NCBI RefSeq assembly: GCF_902859935.1
Contig: NZ_CADIKI010000035.1
Coordinates: 1-58,249 of the forward strand
Reading direction: 5' to 3'
Origin: Paraburkholderia fynbosensis
GTDB taxonomy: Bacteria > Pseudomonadota > Gammaproteobacteria > Burkholderiales > Burkholderiaceae
DNA: 58,249 nt
Of this stretch, positions 17,931-26,534 are shown piece after piece. Both the position numbers and the translations under genes were made by a program. Position 1 is the stretch's first letter, and every line of letters begins with the position of its first letter. The notes beneath the pieces were generated by a model. It saw only the letters and a program-made list of their open reading frames with translations. It did not search any database and was not told the DNA's origin.

Positions 17931-17960
17931 TTGAAACCGCGTTAGAAACCGGTTTCTAAT
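17931..17960 (+). promoter_or_regulatory. TetR-gene promoter with an 18-bp palindromic operator in the spacer and -10
   Basis: TTGAAA (17931-17936) and TCTAAT (17955-17960) form a sigma70-like pair with an 18-bp spacer, each matching five of six consensus bases. A perfect 18-bp palindrome, TTAGAAACCGGTTTCTAA, occupies 17942-17959, covering most of the spacer and five bases of the -10. A TetR dimer bound here would block RNA polymerase, so autorepression is the natural reading. A partial half-site (TTAGAACGGT) lies at about 18028, just before the start codon. Confidence 0.7.
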
Positions 17961-18046
17961 AAAGTCCTTGTTTCGCGGACGGCAGCACTCAATAATAGTA
18001 CGGCCGTTCGATTTTCTTTCGGTCACATTAGAACGGTAAAACAGCT

Positions 18047-18646
18047 ATGCGAAAAGGCGAACAAACGCGCGTCGCAATTCTCGACGCAGCACTCGATCTG
18101 GCAAGCCGCGACGGACTGGAAGGTCTGACGATCGGCCTGCTGGCCGAGCGCATGCAGATGAGCAAAAGCGGGGTGTTCGCGCATTTCGGGTCGCGCGAGG
18201 ATTTGCAGGTCGAAGTCGTGCGCGAATATCACCATCGTTTCGAAGACGAGGTGTTTTTTCCGAGCTTGCGCGAGCCTCGTGGGTTGCCGCGTCTGCGCGC
18301 GATGATCTCGCGCTGGATCGAGAAGCGCATCCAGGAAGTCACGACCGGTTGCATCTATATCAGCGGCGCCGTCGAGTACGATGACCGCGCGGACAACCCG
18401 GTGCGTGAGCAACTGGTGTCGAGCGTGACGGTTTGGCGTGCCGCGCTCACTCGCGCGATTTCGCAGGCAATGGAGGAAGGGCATCTGCGCGCCGACACCG
18501 ATCCGCAGTTGATGCTTTTCGAACTGTACAGCTTCACGCTCGGGCTGCATCACGATGCGCGCTTCCTGCACCTGCCGGATGCGGTGCCTCTCACGTGGGC
18601 CGCGCTGGAAAAATTGATTGTTTCGTATCAAAGCGAAAGCCGTTAG
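18047..18646 (+). CDS. TetR/AcrR family transcriptional regulator
   Basis: This 199-residue repressor has the canonical N-terminal helix-turn-helix: TRVAILDAALDLASRDG, then LTIGLLAERMQMSKSGVFAHF (about residues 25-45), then GSREDLQVEVV. The C-terminal part is ligand-binding and variable. It lies directly upstream of an acyl-CoA dehydrogenase and the rest of a beta-oxidation cluster, all on the same strand, so an acyl-CoA or fatty-acid ligand is likely (inference). Its own promoter carries a perfect palindrome. No comparable palindrome was found in the 98 bp before the acyl-CoA dehydrogenase gene, so the cluster may be controlled through readthrough from the regulated promoter. Confidence 0.9.
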   Translation: MRKGEQTRVAILDAALDLASRDGLEGLTIGLLAERMQMSKSGVFAHFGSREDLQVEVVREYHHRFEDEVFFPSLREPRGLPRLRAMISRWIEKRIQEVTTGCIYISGAVEYDDRADNPVREQLVSSVTVWRAALTRAISQAMEEGHLRADTDPQLMLFELYSFTLGLHHDARFLHLPDAVPLTWAALEKLIVSYQSESR

Positions 18647-18744
18647 CAGCGTCGTCGGGTACCAACCGGATTCAGCGGCGCAGAAGGTTCCGGTCCACGG
18701 ACTCAGCTAACGGCCTGGCTTCTTGTCAAACTTTGGAGAGAGTC

Positions 18745-20532
18745 ATGGGACAGTACGCCGCGCCGCTGCGCGACATGCAATTCGTGTTGCACGAACTGCT
18801 CAACGTGGAAGCCGAGATCAGCCAGATGCCGAAGCACGCTGATCTCGACGCCGACACGATCAACGCCGTGCTCGAAGAGGCCGGCAAGTTCTGCTCCGAA
18901 GTGTTGTTCCCGCTCAACCACAGCGGCGATCAGGAAGGATGCACGTACGCCGGCGACGGCGTCGTGACCACGCCGAAGGGCTTCAAGGAAGCCTATCAAC
19001 AGTATGTCGAAGCCGGCTGGCCCGCACTGGGCTGCGATCCGGAATACGGCGGCCAGGGGCTGCCCGCATTCGTCAACAACGCGCTCTATGAAATGCTGAA
19101 CTCGGCGAATCAGGCGTGGACGATGTATCCGGGTCTCTCGCACGGCGCGTACGAATGCCTGCACGCCCACGGCACGCCCGAGTTGCAGCAGCGTTATCTG
19201 CCGAAGCTGGTCGCGGGCGTGTGGACCGGCACGATGTGTCTGACCGAGCCGCATTGCGGCACCGACCTCGGCATCCTGCGCACCAGGGCCGAGCCGACTA
19301 GCGACGGCTCGTACGCGATCAGCGGCACGAAGATCTTCATTTCCAGCGGCGAACACGATCTCGCGGAAAACATCGTTCACCTGGTGCTCGCGCGTCTGCC
19401 GGATGCGCCGAAGGGCACCAAGGGCATTTCGCTGTTCATCGTGCCGAAGTTCGTGCCGAACGAAGCGGGCGAGCCCGGCGAGCGCAACGGCGTCAAGTGC
19501 GGGTCGATCGAACACAAGATGGGCATTCACGGCAACGCGACCTGCGTGATCAATCTCGACAACGCGAAGGGCTGGCTCGTCGGCGAGCCGAACAAAGGCC
19601 TCAACGCCATGTTCGTGATGATGAACGCTGCGCGCCTGGGCGTCGGCATGCAGAGCCTCGGCTTGACCGAAGTCGCCTATCAGAACTCGCTCACGTACGC
19701 GAAAGAGCGTCTGCAGATGCGTTCGCTGACCGGCCCGAAGGCGCCCGAGAAAGCCGCCGACCCGATCATCGTGCACCCCGACGTGCGCCGCATGCTGCTC
19801 ACGCAGAAGGCCTACGCTGAAGGCGCGCGCGCGTTCTCATACTGGTCCGCGCTGCATATCGACAAGGAACTGTCGCACGGTGACGAAGCGGTGCGCAAGG
19901 AAGCCGCCGACCTCGTTGCGCTGCTCACGCCGATCCTGAAAGCGTTCCTGTCGGACAACGCGTTCGAAAGCACCAACCACGCGATGCAGATCTACGGCGG
20001 TCACGGCTTCATCGCCGAGTGGGGCATGGAGCAGTACGTGCGCGACGCACGCATCAACATGATCTACGAAGGCACCAACGCGATTCAGGCGCTCGACCTG
20101 CTGGGCCGCAAGATTCTCGGCGACATGGGCGCGAAGATGAAGAAGTTCGGCAAGCTGGTGACGGAATTCGTCGAAGCCGAAGGCATCAAGCCGGAGATGC
20201 AGGAGTTCGTCAACCCGCTCGCCGACATCGGCGACAAGGTGCAGAAGCTGACGATGGAAATCGGCATGAAGGCGATGCAGAACCCGGACGAGGTCGGCGC
20301 CGCGGCCGTGCCGTATCTGCGTACTGTCGGCCATCTGGTGTTCTCGTACTTCTGGGCGCGCATGGCGCGTATCGCACTCGACAAGCAAGCGTCGGGCGAT
20401 CCGTTCTACAAGGCCAAGCTTGCCACCGCACGCTTCTACTTCGCGAAGCTGTTGCCGGAAACGGCGATGACGATCCGTCAGGCGCGCGCCGGTTCGAAGT
20501 CGCTGATGGATGTCGAAGAAGCGCTGTTCTAA
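18745..20532 (+). CDS. Acyl-CoA dehydrogenase, long C-terminal-domain type
   Basis: This 595-residue FAD enzyme introduces the trans-2 double bond in acyl-CoA, the first step of beta-oxidation. It starts MGQYAAPLRDMQFVLHELLN, typical of the ~600-residue betaproteobacterial subfamily. Features include the flavin and substrate block MCLTEPHCGTDLGILRT, the region IYGGHGFIAEWGMEQYVRDA, and the catalytic Glu loop MIYEGTNAIQALDLLGRKI. A C-terminal extra domain of about 140 residues ends DVEEALF. The ATG at 18745 follows GGAGAGAG. A longer frame from 18433 overlaps the TetR gene and was discarded. The bifunctional enzyme gene follows at 139 bp. Confidence 0.93.
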   Translation: MGQYAAPLRDMQFVLHELLNVEAEISQMPKHADLDADTINAVLEEAGKFCSEVLFPLNHSGDQEGCTYAGDGVVTTPKGFKEAYQQYVEAGWPALGCDPEYGGQGLPAFVNNALYEMLNSANQAWTMYPGLSHGAYECLHAHGTPELQQRYLPKLVAGVWTGTMCLTEPHCGTDLGILRTRAEPTSDGSYAISGTKIFISSGEHDLAENIVHLVLARLPDAPKGTKGISLFIVPKFVPNEAGEPGERNGVKCGSIEHKMGIHGNATCVINLDNAKGWLVGEPNKGLNAMFVMMNAARLGVGMQSLGLTEVAYQNSLTYAKERLQMRSLTGPKAPEKAADPIIVHPDVRRMLLTQKAYAEGARAFSYWSALHIDKELSHGDEAVRKEAADLVALLTPILKAFLSDNAFESTNHAMQIYGGHGFIAEWGMEQYVRDARINMIYEGTNAIQALDLLGRKILGDMGAKMKKFGKLVTEFVEAEGIKPEMQEFVNPLADIGDKVQKLTMEIGMKAMQNPDEVGAAAVPYLRTVGHLVFSYFWARMARIALDKQASGDPFYKAKLATARFYFAKLLPETAMTIRQARAGSKSLMDVEEALF

Positions 20533-20671
20533 GCCCAACGCAAACACACATCGAGGCACAGGCGCCGCGCATATCGAAACCATGGCGCCTGATTCCCGCC
20601 TGGCTCAAGCCCTACATCGCGAAGCACCTCTGACGCTTCGCGACATCCGCATAACTCCCCGGAGGAACGAC

Positions 20672-23107
20672 GTGAGCAATCTGATCATTCGCAAGGTAGC
20701 CGTGCTCGGCGCCGGCGTGATGGGCGCGCAGATCGCAGCGCACCTGATCAACGCCAAGGTGCCTGTGCTTCTTTTTGATCTGCCGGCCAGGGAAGGCCCG
20801 AAGAATGCGATCGCGCTGAAGGCGATCGAGAATCTGAAAAAGCTGTCGCCGGCGCCGTTCGGCGTGAAGGACGACGCGCAATACATCCAGCCGGCCAATT
20901 ACGACGACGACATCGCGAAGCTCGCCGAATGCGACGTCGTGATCGAAGCGATCGCCGAACGCATGGACTGGAAGCACGACCTGTACAAAAAGGTCGCGCC
21001 GCACATCGGCCCGAACGCCATCTTCGCGACCAACACGTCGGGCCTGTCGATCACGGCTTTGTCGGATGGCTTCCCGGCCGAACTGAAGGCGCGTTTCTGC
21101 GGTGTGCACTTCTTCAATCCGCCGCGCTACATGCACCTGGTCGAACTGATCCCGACCGCGACGACGCGTCCGGAAATTCTCGACCAACTCGAAACGTTCC
21201 TCACGAGCGCGGTCGGCAAGGGGGTCGTGCGCGCGAAAGACACGCCGAATTTCATCGCCAACCGCGTCGGCATTTTCTCGATCCTCGCCGTGATTACGGA
21301 AGCGGCGAAGTTCGGTCTGCGTTTCGACGAGGTGGACGACCTGACCGGCGCGCGTCTGGGCCGCGCGAAGTCGGCCACGTTCCGCACCGCCGACGTGGTC
21401 GGTCTCGACACGATGGCGCACGTCATCAAGACGATGCAGGACACGCTGAAGGACGACCCCTTCTTTCCGGTCTACGACACGCCGGCCGTGCTGGCCGAAC
21501 TGGTGAAGAAGGGCGCGCTGGGTCAGAAGACCGGCGCGGGCTTCTACAAGAAGGAAGGCAAGGCGATCAAGGTGCTCGACCCGAAGACGGGCGAGTACGT
21601 CGACGGCGGCGCGAAGGCGGACGAACTGGTTGGCCGCATTCTGAAGCGCCCGGCGGCCGAGCGCCTGAAGCTGCTGCGCGAATCGGAGCACCCCCAGGCG
21701 CAGTTCCTGTGGGCGATTTTCCGCGACGTGTATCACTACATCGGCGTGCATCTGGAGTCGATCGCCGACAACGCGCGCGACGTCGATCTCGCGATCCGCT
21801 GGGGCTTCGGCTGGAACGAAGGCCCGTTCGAAGGTTGGCAGACGGCCGGCTGGAAGCAGGTCGCCGAATGGGTGCAGGAAGACATCGCGGCGGGCAAGGC
21901 GCTGTCGAACGTGCCGTTGCCGTCGTGGGTGCTGGGAGGTGTGGTCGCGGAGAAGGGCGGCGTGCATACGAACGACGGTTCGTGGTCGCCGGCTTCGAAG
22001 ACGTTTGTGCCGCGTTCGTCGCTGTCCGTGTATGAGAGGCAGGTGTTCCGCGCGCCGCTGGTCGGCGACACGACGGCCGATCCGAAGACCTACGGCAAGA
22101 CGCTGTTCGAAACCGATGCCGTGCGCGGATGGGTCGATGATCGCGCGGGCGAGAACGATGTGTTGATCGTGTCGTTCAAGAGCAAGATGAACACGATCGG
22201 ACCGTCGGTGATCGACGGTCTGACGCAGGCGATCGAACTGGCCGAGAAGGACTACAAGGGCCTCGTGGTGTGGCAGCCGACGTCGCTGAAGCTCGGCACG
22301 CCGGGCGGCCCGTTCTCGGCAGGCGCCAACCTCGAAGAAGCGCTACCCGCGTTCATGATGGGCGGCGCGAAGGGCATCGAGCCGTTCGTGCAGAAGTTCC
22401 AGCAAGGCATGTTGCGCGTGAAGTACGCGAGCGTGCCGGTGATCTCGGCGGTGTCGGGCATCGCGCTCGGCGGCGGATGTGAGCTGGCGCTGCACAGCGC
22501 GAAGCGCGTTGCGCACATCGAAAGCTATATGGGTCTCGTGGAAGTCGGCGTGGGTCTCGTGCCGGCGGGCGGCGGCCTGAAAGAAGCGGCGGTACGCGCG
22601 GCGGAAGCTGCCACGCAGGTCGGCGCGACCAGCGATCTGCTGAAGTTCGTGCAGAAGTCGTTCGAAAACGCGGCGATGGCGAAGGTCTCGGCGTCCGCAC
22701 TCGATGCCCGCGCGATGGGCTACCTGAAGCCGTCCGATACGATCGTCTTCAACGTGTTCGAACTGCTCGACGTCGCGAAGAAGGAAGCGCGCGCACTGAT
22801 GGCGGCGGGTTATCGTCCGCCGCTGCGGGTAACGCAGGTGCCGGTCGCGGGCCGCTCGGCGATCTCGACCATCAAGGCGTCGCTCGTCAACATGCGCGAT
22901 GGCCGTTTCATCAGCGAGCATGACTTCCTGATTGCCAGCCGCATCGCGGAAGCGGTGTGCGGCGGCGATGTGGAAGCGGGCAGTCTTGTCGATGAAGAAT
23001 GGCTGCTGCAACTCGAGCGTCGTGCGTTTGTCGACCTGCTCGGCACGCAGAAGACGCAGGAGCGGATCATGGGCATGCTGCAGACTGGTAAGCCGGTGCG
23101 CAACTGA
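20672..23107 (+). CDS. FadN-type 3-hydroxyacyl-CoA dehydrogenase/enoyl-CoA hydratase
   Basis: This 811-residue bifunctional enzyme catalyses hydration and NAD-dependent oxidation in beta-oxidation. The dehydrogenase comes first: KVAVLGAGVMGAQIAAHL at the N-terminus, then GVHFFNPPRYMHLVELIPT with the catalytic His, then FIANRVGIFSILAV. The crotonase domain comes last (about 500-720: GPFSAGANLEEALP, SAVSGIALGGGCELALHS). This order is opposite to E. coli FadB and matches Bacillus FadN. The start is a GTG at 20672 with a strong GGAGGAA ribosome-binding site 6 bp upstream; upstream in-frame codons from 20510 overlap the dehydrogenase gene and are not homologous. A 55-bp hairpin repeat array follows the stop. 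Confidence 0.92.
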   Translation: MSNLIIRKVAVLGAGVMGAQIAAHLINAKVPVLLFDLPAREGPKNAIALKAIENLKKLSPAPFGVKDDAQYIQPANYDDDIAKLAECDVVIEAIAERMDWKHDLYKKVAPHIGPNAIFATNTSGLSITALSDGFPAELKARFCGVHFFNPPRYMHLVELIPTATTRPEILDQLETFLTSAVGKGVVRAKDTPNFIANRVGIFSILAVITEAAKFGLRFDEVDDLTGARLGRAKSATFRTADVVGLDTMAHVIKTMQDTLKDDPFFPVYDTPAVLAELVKKGALGQKTGAGFYKKEGKAIKVLDPKTGEYVDGGAKADELVGRILKRPAAERLKLLRESEHPQAQFLWAIFRDVYHYIGVHLESIADNARDVDLAIRWGFGWNEGPFEGWQTAGWKQVAEWVQEDIAAGKALSNVPLPSWVLGGVVAEKGGVHTNDGSWSPASKTFVPRSSLSVYERQVFRAPLVGDTTADPKTYGKTLFETDAVRGWVDDRAGENDVLIVSFKSKMNTIGPSVIDGLTQAIELAEKDYKGLVVWQPTSLKLGTPGGPFSAGANLEEALPAFMMGGAKGIEPFVQKFQQGMLRVKYASVPVISAVSGIALGGGCELALHSAKRVAHIESYMGLVEVGVGLVPAGGGLKEAAVRAAEAATQVGATSDLLKFVQKSFENAAMAKVSASALDARAMGYLKPSDTIVFNVFELLDVAKKEARALMAAGYRPPLRVTQVPVAGRSAISTIKASLVNMRDGRFISEHDFLIASRIAEAVCGGDVEAGSLVDEEWLLQLERRAFVDLLGTQKTQERIMGMLQTGKPVRN

Positions 23108-23131
23108 AGCGACGAGCAATCGCATACATAT

Positions 23132-23340
23132 GCATGGGGTGGGAGTAGGCGCCAAAGCGCTAACTCCCGCCGACCGGAACAGGGTTGCATGGGGCCAATG
23201 TAAGCGCTAAAGCGCTAACGCTGGCCGACCGCAACAGAGTCGCATGGGGCCAGCGTAAGCGCTAAAGCGCTAACGCTGGCCGACCGCAACGGAGTCGCAT
23301 GGGACCAGCGTAAGCGCTAAAGCGCTAACGCTGGCCGACA
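23132..23340 (+). repeat. Four tandem 55-bp hairpin repeats
   Basis: Four head-to-tail units start at 23132, 23187, 23242 and 23297, the first three exactly 55 bp long. Each begins GCATGGG and contains a 34-bp inverted repeat (23138-23171, 23193-23226, 23248-23281, 23303-23336). The type stem is GGCCAGCGT pairing with ACGCTGGCC, then one A:A mismatch, then AGCGCT pairing with AGCGCT around AA. Units 2-4 are near identical. Unit 1 has a different outer stem (GGTGGGAGT/ACTCCCGCC) that still pairs, with compensatory changes at three stem positions. The last unit ends just before the thiolase ribosome-binding site. Confidence 0.95.
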
Positions 23341-23352
23341 AAGGAGTCTCAA

Positions 23353-24552
23353 ATGGCAAAGCAATTGCAAGACGCATACATCGTCGCCGCGAGCCGTACG
23401 CCGATCGGCAAGGCGCCGCGCGGGATGTTCAAGAACACGCGCCCCGACGAACTGCTGGTGCACGCGATCAAATCGGCCGTGGCGCAAGTGCCCGGTCTCG
23501 ACACCAAGGTGATCGAAGACGCGATCGTCGGCTGCGCGATTCCCGAAGCCGAACAGGGGCTGAACGTCGCGCGTATCGGCGCGCTGCTGGCCGGCCTGCC
23601 GAACACGGTCGGCGGCGTCACGGTGAACCGCTTCTGCGCGTCGGGCCTGACCGCGCTGGCGATGGCCGCCGACCGCATTCGCGTCGGCGAATCGGACGCA
23701 ATGATCGCGGGCGGCTGCGAATCGATGAGCATGGTGCCGATGATGGGCAACAAGCCGTCGCTGTCGCCACATATCTTCGATCGCAACGAAGACATCGGCA
23801 TCGCATACGGCATGGGCCTGACCGCGGAGAAAGTCGCCGAGCGCTGGAAGATCAGCCGTGAAGCGCAGGACGCGTTCTCGGTCGAATCGCACCGCCGCGC
23901 GATCGCCGCACAGCAGGCCGGCGAGTTCAACGACGAAATCGCCGCGTACACGATCACCGAACGCTTCCCCGATCTCGCGACCGGCGAAGTGCGTGTGCAG
24001 ACGCGCGAAGTGTCGCTCGACGAAGGCCCGCGCGCGGAAACGTCGCTCGAAGGTCTGGCGAAGCTGCGCGCGGTGTTCGCGAACAAGGGTTCCGTGACGG
24101 CGGGCAACAGCTCGCAGACGTCGGACGGGGCGGGCGCGTTGATTATCGTGTCGGAGAAGATGCTCAAGCAGTTCAACCTGACGCCGCTCGCGCGCTTCGT
24201 GAGCTTCGCGGTGCGCGGCATGCCGCCGGAAATCATGGGCATCGGCCCGAAGGAAGCGATTCCAGCCGCGCTGAAGGCCGCGGGCCTGAAGCAGGACGAT
24301 CTCGACTGGATCGAGCTGAACGAAGCGTTCGCCGCGCAATCGCTGGCGGTCATTCAGGACCTCGGGCTGGACCCGTCGAAGATCAACCCGCTCGGCGGCG
24401 CGATCGCCCTCGGCCACCCGCTCGGCGCGACGGGCGCGATTCGTGCGTCGACGGTGGTGCACGGCCTGCGCCGCCGCAACTACAAGTACGGCATGGTGAC
24501 GATGTGCGTCGGCACCGGCATGGGCGCGGCGGGCATCATCGAGCGCCTGTAA
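23353..24552 (+). CDS. fadA: Acetyl-CoA C-acyltransferase (beta-ketothiolase, FadA type)
   Basis: This 399-residue thiolase cleaves 3-ketoacyl-CoA to acetyl-CoA and a shortened acyl-CoA. All catalytic elements are present: Cys95 in NRFCASGLTALAMAADRI, His355 in ALGHPLGATGAI, and Cys385 in MCVGTGMGAAGII. The N-terminus DAYIVAASRTPIGKAPRG is typical. The ATG follows AAAGGAGTCTCAA. It is the third enzyme of the fad cluster and is separated from the FadN-type gene by the structured repeat array, so its mRNA stability or translation may differ from the upstream genes. An intrinsic terminator lies at 24631. Confidence 0.95.
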   Translation: MAKQLQDAYIVAASRTPIGKAPRGMFKNTRPDELLVHAIKSAVAQVPGLDTKVIEDAIVGCAIPEAEQGLNVARIGALLAGLPNTVGGVTVNRFCASGLTALAMAADRIRVGESDAMIAGGCESMSMVPMMGNKPSLSPHIFDRNEDIGIAYGMGLTAEKVAERWKISREAQDAFSVESHRRAIAAQQAGEFNDEIAAYTITERFPDLATGEVRVQTREVSLDEGPRAETSLEGLAKLRAVFANKGSVTAGNSSQTSDGAGALIIVSEKMLKQFNLTPLARFVSFAVRGMPPEIMGIGPKEAIPAALKAAGLKQDDLDWIELNEAFAAQSLAVIQDLGLDPSKINPLGGAIALGHPLGATGAIRASTVVHGLRRRNYKYGMVTMCVGTGMGAAGIIERL

Positions 24553-24630
24553 CCGGCTTGGCGGCTGTACGCCCCGGTCCGCGCGGTCATCGGCGAGATG
24601 ATGCCCGCGCTTGTCCGTCAAGGACCGCAG

Positions 24631-24667
24631 AACGGTTCGCAGGCCGCCCGGCTTGCGAACCGTTTTT
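24631..24667 (+). terminator. Intrinsic terminator after the thiolase gene
   Basis: A perfect 11-bp stem (AACGGTTCGCA with TGCGAACCGTT, loop of 12) runs into TTT. It separates the thiolase from the enoyl-CoA hydratase gene, which starts 35 bp later. The latter must be reached by readthrough or have a promoter overlapping this region. Confidence 0.85.
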
Positions 24668-24701
24668 ACATTCTCAGCAAGAGTACGAGGAGAGGAAGGA
24701 G

Positions 24702-25472
24702 ATGACGATGGATATCCTGGCCGAGCGCGCGGACGGCGTGCTGACAATTGCCTTCAACCGGCCCGGCAAGAAGAACGCGATTACGTCCGCGATGTATCAG
24801 ACGATGGCCGACGCGATGGTTCAAGCGCACGCCGACACGTCCGTGCGCGCGATCCTGATTCGCGGCAGCGCCGGCATTTTCAGCGCTGGCAACGATCTCG
24901 AAGACTTCATGAAGACGCCGCCGATGGGCGAAAACGCACCCGTGTTCCAGTTCCTGCGCGCGATCAGCTCGGCGGAAAAGCCGGTGGTGGCGTCGGTGGC
25001 TGGGCCGGCGGTGGGCATCGGCACGACCTTGCTGCTGCATTGCGACCTCGTCTACGCCGCCGACACGGCGAGCTTCTCGTTGCCGTTCACGCAGCTCGGC
25101 CTGTGCCCGGAAGCGGCGTCGAGCTTGCTGTTGCAGCGCGTGGGCGGCTATCAGGCGGCGGCGGAAAAGCTGCTGCTCGGCGAAGCGTTCGACGCCGCCG
25201 AAGCGCAGCGCATGGGCTTCGTGAATCGCGTGCTGCCGGCGGCTGAAGTCGACGCGTTCGCTGCCGCGCAGGCCGCGAAGCTGGCCGCGCTGCCAGCGTC
25301 GTCGCTGCGCGTGACGAAGAGTTTGATGAAGCGCGCGAGCCATCAGGAACTGCATACGCAGATGTCGGAAGAAGCCGTGCACTTCGGCAAGATGCTGCTC
25401 GCGCCGGAAGCGCGCGAGGCGTTCAAGGCGTTCTTCGAGAAGCGCAAGCCGGACTTCCGGCAGTTCGATTGA
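24702..25472 (+). CDS. Enoyl-CoA hydratase/isomerase family protein
   Basis: This 256-residue crotonase-fold protein probably acts on enoyl-CoA in beta-oxidation. It shows the family pattern VLTIAFNRPGKKNAITSAMY, the oxyanion-hole segments FSAGNDLEDFM and SVAGPAVGIGTTLLLHCDL, and FSLPFTQLGLCPEAASSLLL, where the Glu is a likely catalytic residue as in isomerases and hydratases. Two in-frame ATGs compete. 24702 gives MTMDIL, with GAGGAGAGG upstream. 24708 has AAGGAG at an ideal 6-bp spacing and may be the true start. The gene lies beyond the thiolase terminator and converges with fdhD. Confidence 0.9.
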   Translation: MTMDILAERADGVLTIAFNRPGKKNAITSAMYQTMADAMVQAHADTSVRAILIRGSAGIFSAGNDLEDFMKTPPMGENAPVFQFLRAISSAEKPVVASVAGPAVGIGTTLLLHCDLVYAADTASFSLPFTQLGLCPEAASSLLLQRVGGYQAAAEKLLLGEAFDAAEAQRMGFVNRVLPAAEVDAFAAAQAAKLAALPASSLRVTKSLMKRASHQELHTQMSEEAVHFGKMLLAPEAREAFKAFFEKRKPDFRQFD

Positions 25473-25540
25473 CGCGCCGCGCCTGAGGCGTGCAGCACAC
25501 GGGCGCGGGGTTGCCAGCGCGCTCGTGGCGCCTCAACCGC

Positions 25541-26380
25541 TCAAGGCTGCGCCGGTTGCCACGTGTCGTAATCGACGAAGCTGGTTTCACGGCAGAAGCT
25601 GACGAGCCGCACGCCCGCCTTGCGGGCAATCGCAATCGCCAGCGACGACGGCGCGGAGATCGTCGCGAGCATCGGCACGTCGACGCGCGCGGCCTTGCGC
25701 ACCAGCTCGTAGCTCGCACGGCTCGACAGAAACACGAAGCCGTCGCGGGTGTTCGCGCGATCGAGCACGAGCTGGCCGATCAGCTTGTCTAGCGCGTTGT
25801 GACGGCCGACGTCCTCGAACGCGTAGCGGATTGCGCCCGCCGCGTCGCACCATGCGGCCGCGTGCAGGCCGCCGGTCAAGCGCGTGAGCGCCTGGTGTTC
25901 GGGCAGTTCGCGGGCGGCGCGGGCGATCGCGTCCGGCGCGAGCCGTTGCAGAAAGCCGGTGTCGGGCACCCGCTCCGGTTTCAGATCGAGAAGATCGATG
26001 CTTTCGATGCCGCAGACGCCGCAGCCGGTGCGCCCGGCGAGCGCGCGGCGCTTCTCCTTCAGCGCGACGAACGCCTGCTGGACGACCTGCAATTGCACTT
26101 CGGCATGCGGCAATTCATCGTCGTCATGCAGTTCGATCTCGATGTCCTGAATATCGCTGCCGCGCTCGACGATGCCTTCCGAAATCGCAAAGCCGACCGC
26201 GAATGCTTCGAGATCGCGCGGGGTACACATCATCACCGCGTGCGAAATACCGTTGAAGACGAGCGCGACCGGCCATTCCTGACCGACGTGATCGGTGACG
26301 GTTTCGACCGCCGCGCCGCGATGCCGGTGCACCTGGCGCTCCACCGCGCCCGGCTGTCCAGCTGTTTCCTGTTCGTTCAA
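25541..26380 (-). CDS. fdhD: Formate dehydrogenase accessory sulphurtransferase FdhD
   Basis: This roughly 279-residue protein transfers sulphur from IscS to the bis-MGD molybdenum cofactor, activating formate dehydrogenases. Diagnostic features are VALVFNGISHAVMMCTPRDL, AFAVGFAISEGIV, the sulphur-carrying pair Cys120/Cys123 in GRTGCGVCGIES, LTGGLHAAAWCD and EDVGRHNALDKLIG. No ATG lies at the expected place. A TTG at 26380 has GGAG at 7 bp and gives MNEQETAGQPG, close to E. coli FdhD length (277). Alternatives are the in-frame GTG at 26440 and TTG at 26446. No formate dehydrogenase genes are nearby. It is divergent from a nitrate-reductase-associated gene. Confidence 0.9.
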   Translation of the reverse strand: MNEQETAGQPGAVERQVHRHRGAAVETVTDHVGQEWPVALVFNGISHAVMMCTPRDLEAFAVGFAISEGIVERGSDIQDIEIELHDDDELPHAEVQLQVVQQAFVALKEKRRALAGRTGCGVCGIESIDLLDLKPERVPDTGFLQRLAPDAIARAARELPEHQALTRLTGGLHAAAWCDAAGAIRYAFEDVGRHNALDKLIGQLVLDRANTRDGFVFLSSRASYELVRKAARVDVPMLATISAPSSLAIAIARKAGVRLVSFCRETSFVDYDTWQPAQP

Positions 26381-26534
26381 TGCTCGACTCCTGTGCGATG
26401 CTGCGCGCGCGTAGCGGTTCCCGAGGTTGCCCTGCGCCACCGGCAACCCCGGCCGAGCCGCTGTCGCGCGAATAAGGTTCTAAAATACCTCAAGCTGCGC
26501 TTGCACGCTGTGCGCCATCAGGAGGAGCCTTGTC

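Noticed and set aside
18433..18744. Longer start for the acyl-CoA dehydrogenase
   Set aside because: The upstream frame overlaps the TetR gene and does not match the family; ATG 18745 has a good ribosome-binding site and the family N-terminus.
23132..23340. CRISPR array
   Set aside because: Units are contiguous 55-mers with internal hairpins and no variable spacers; no cas genes are in the window.
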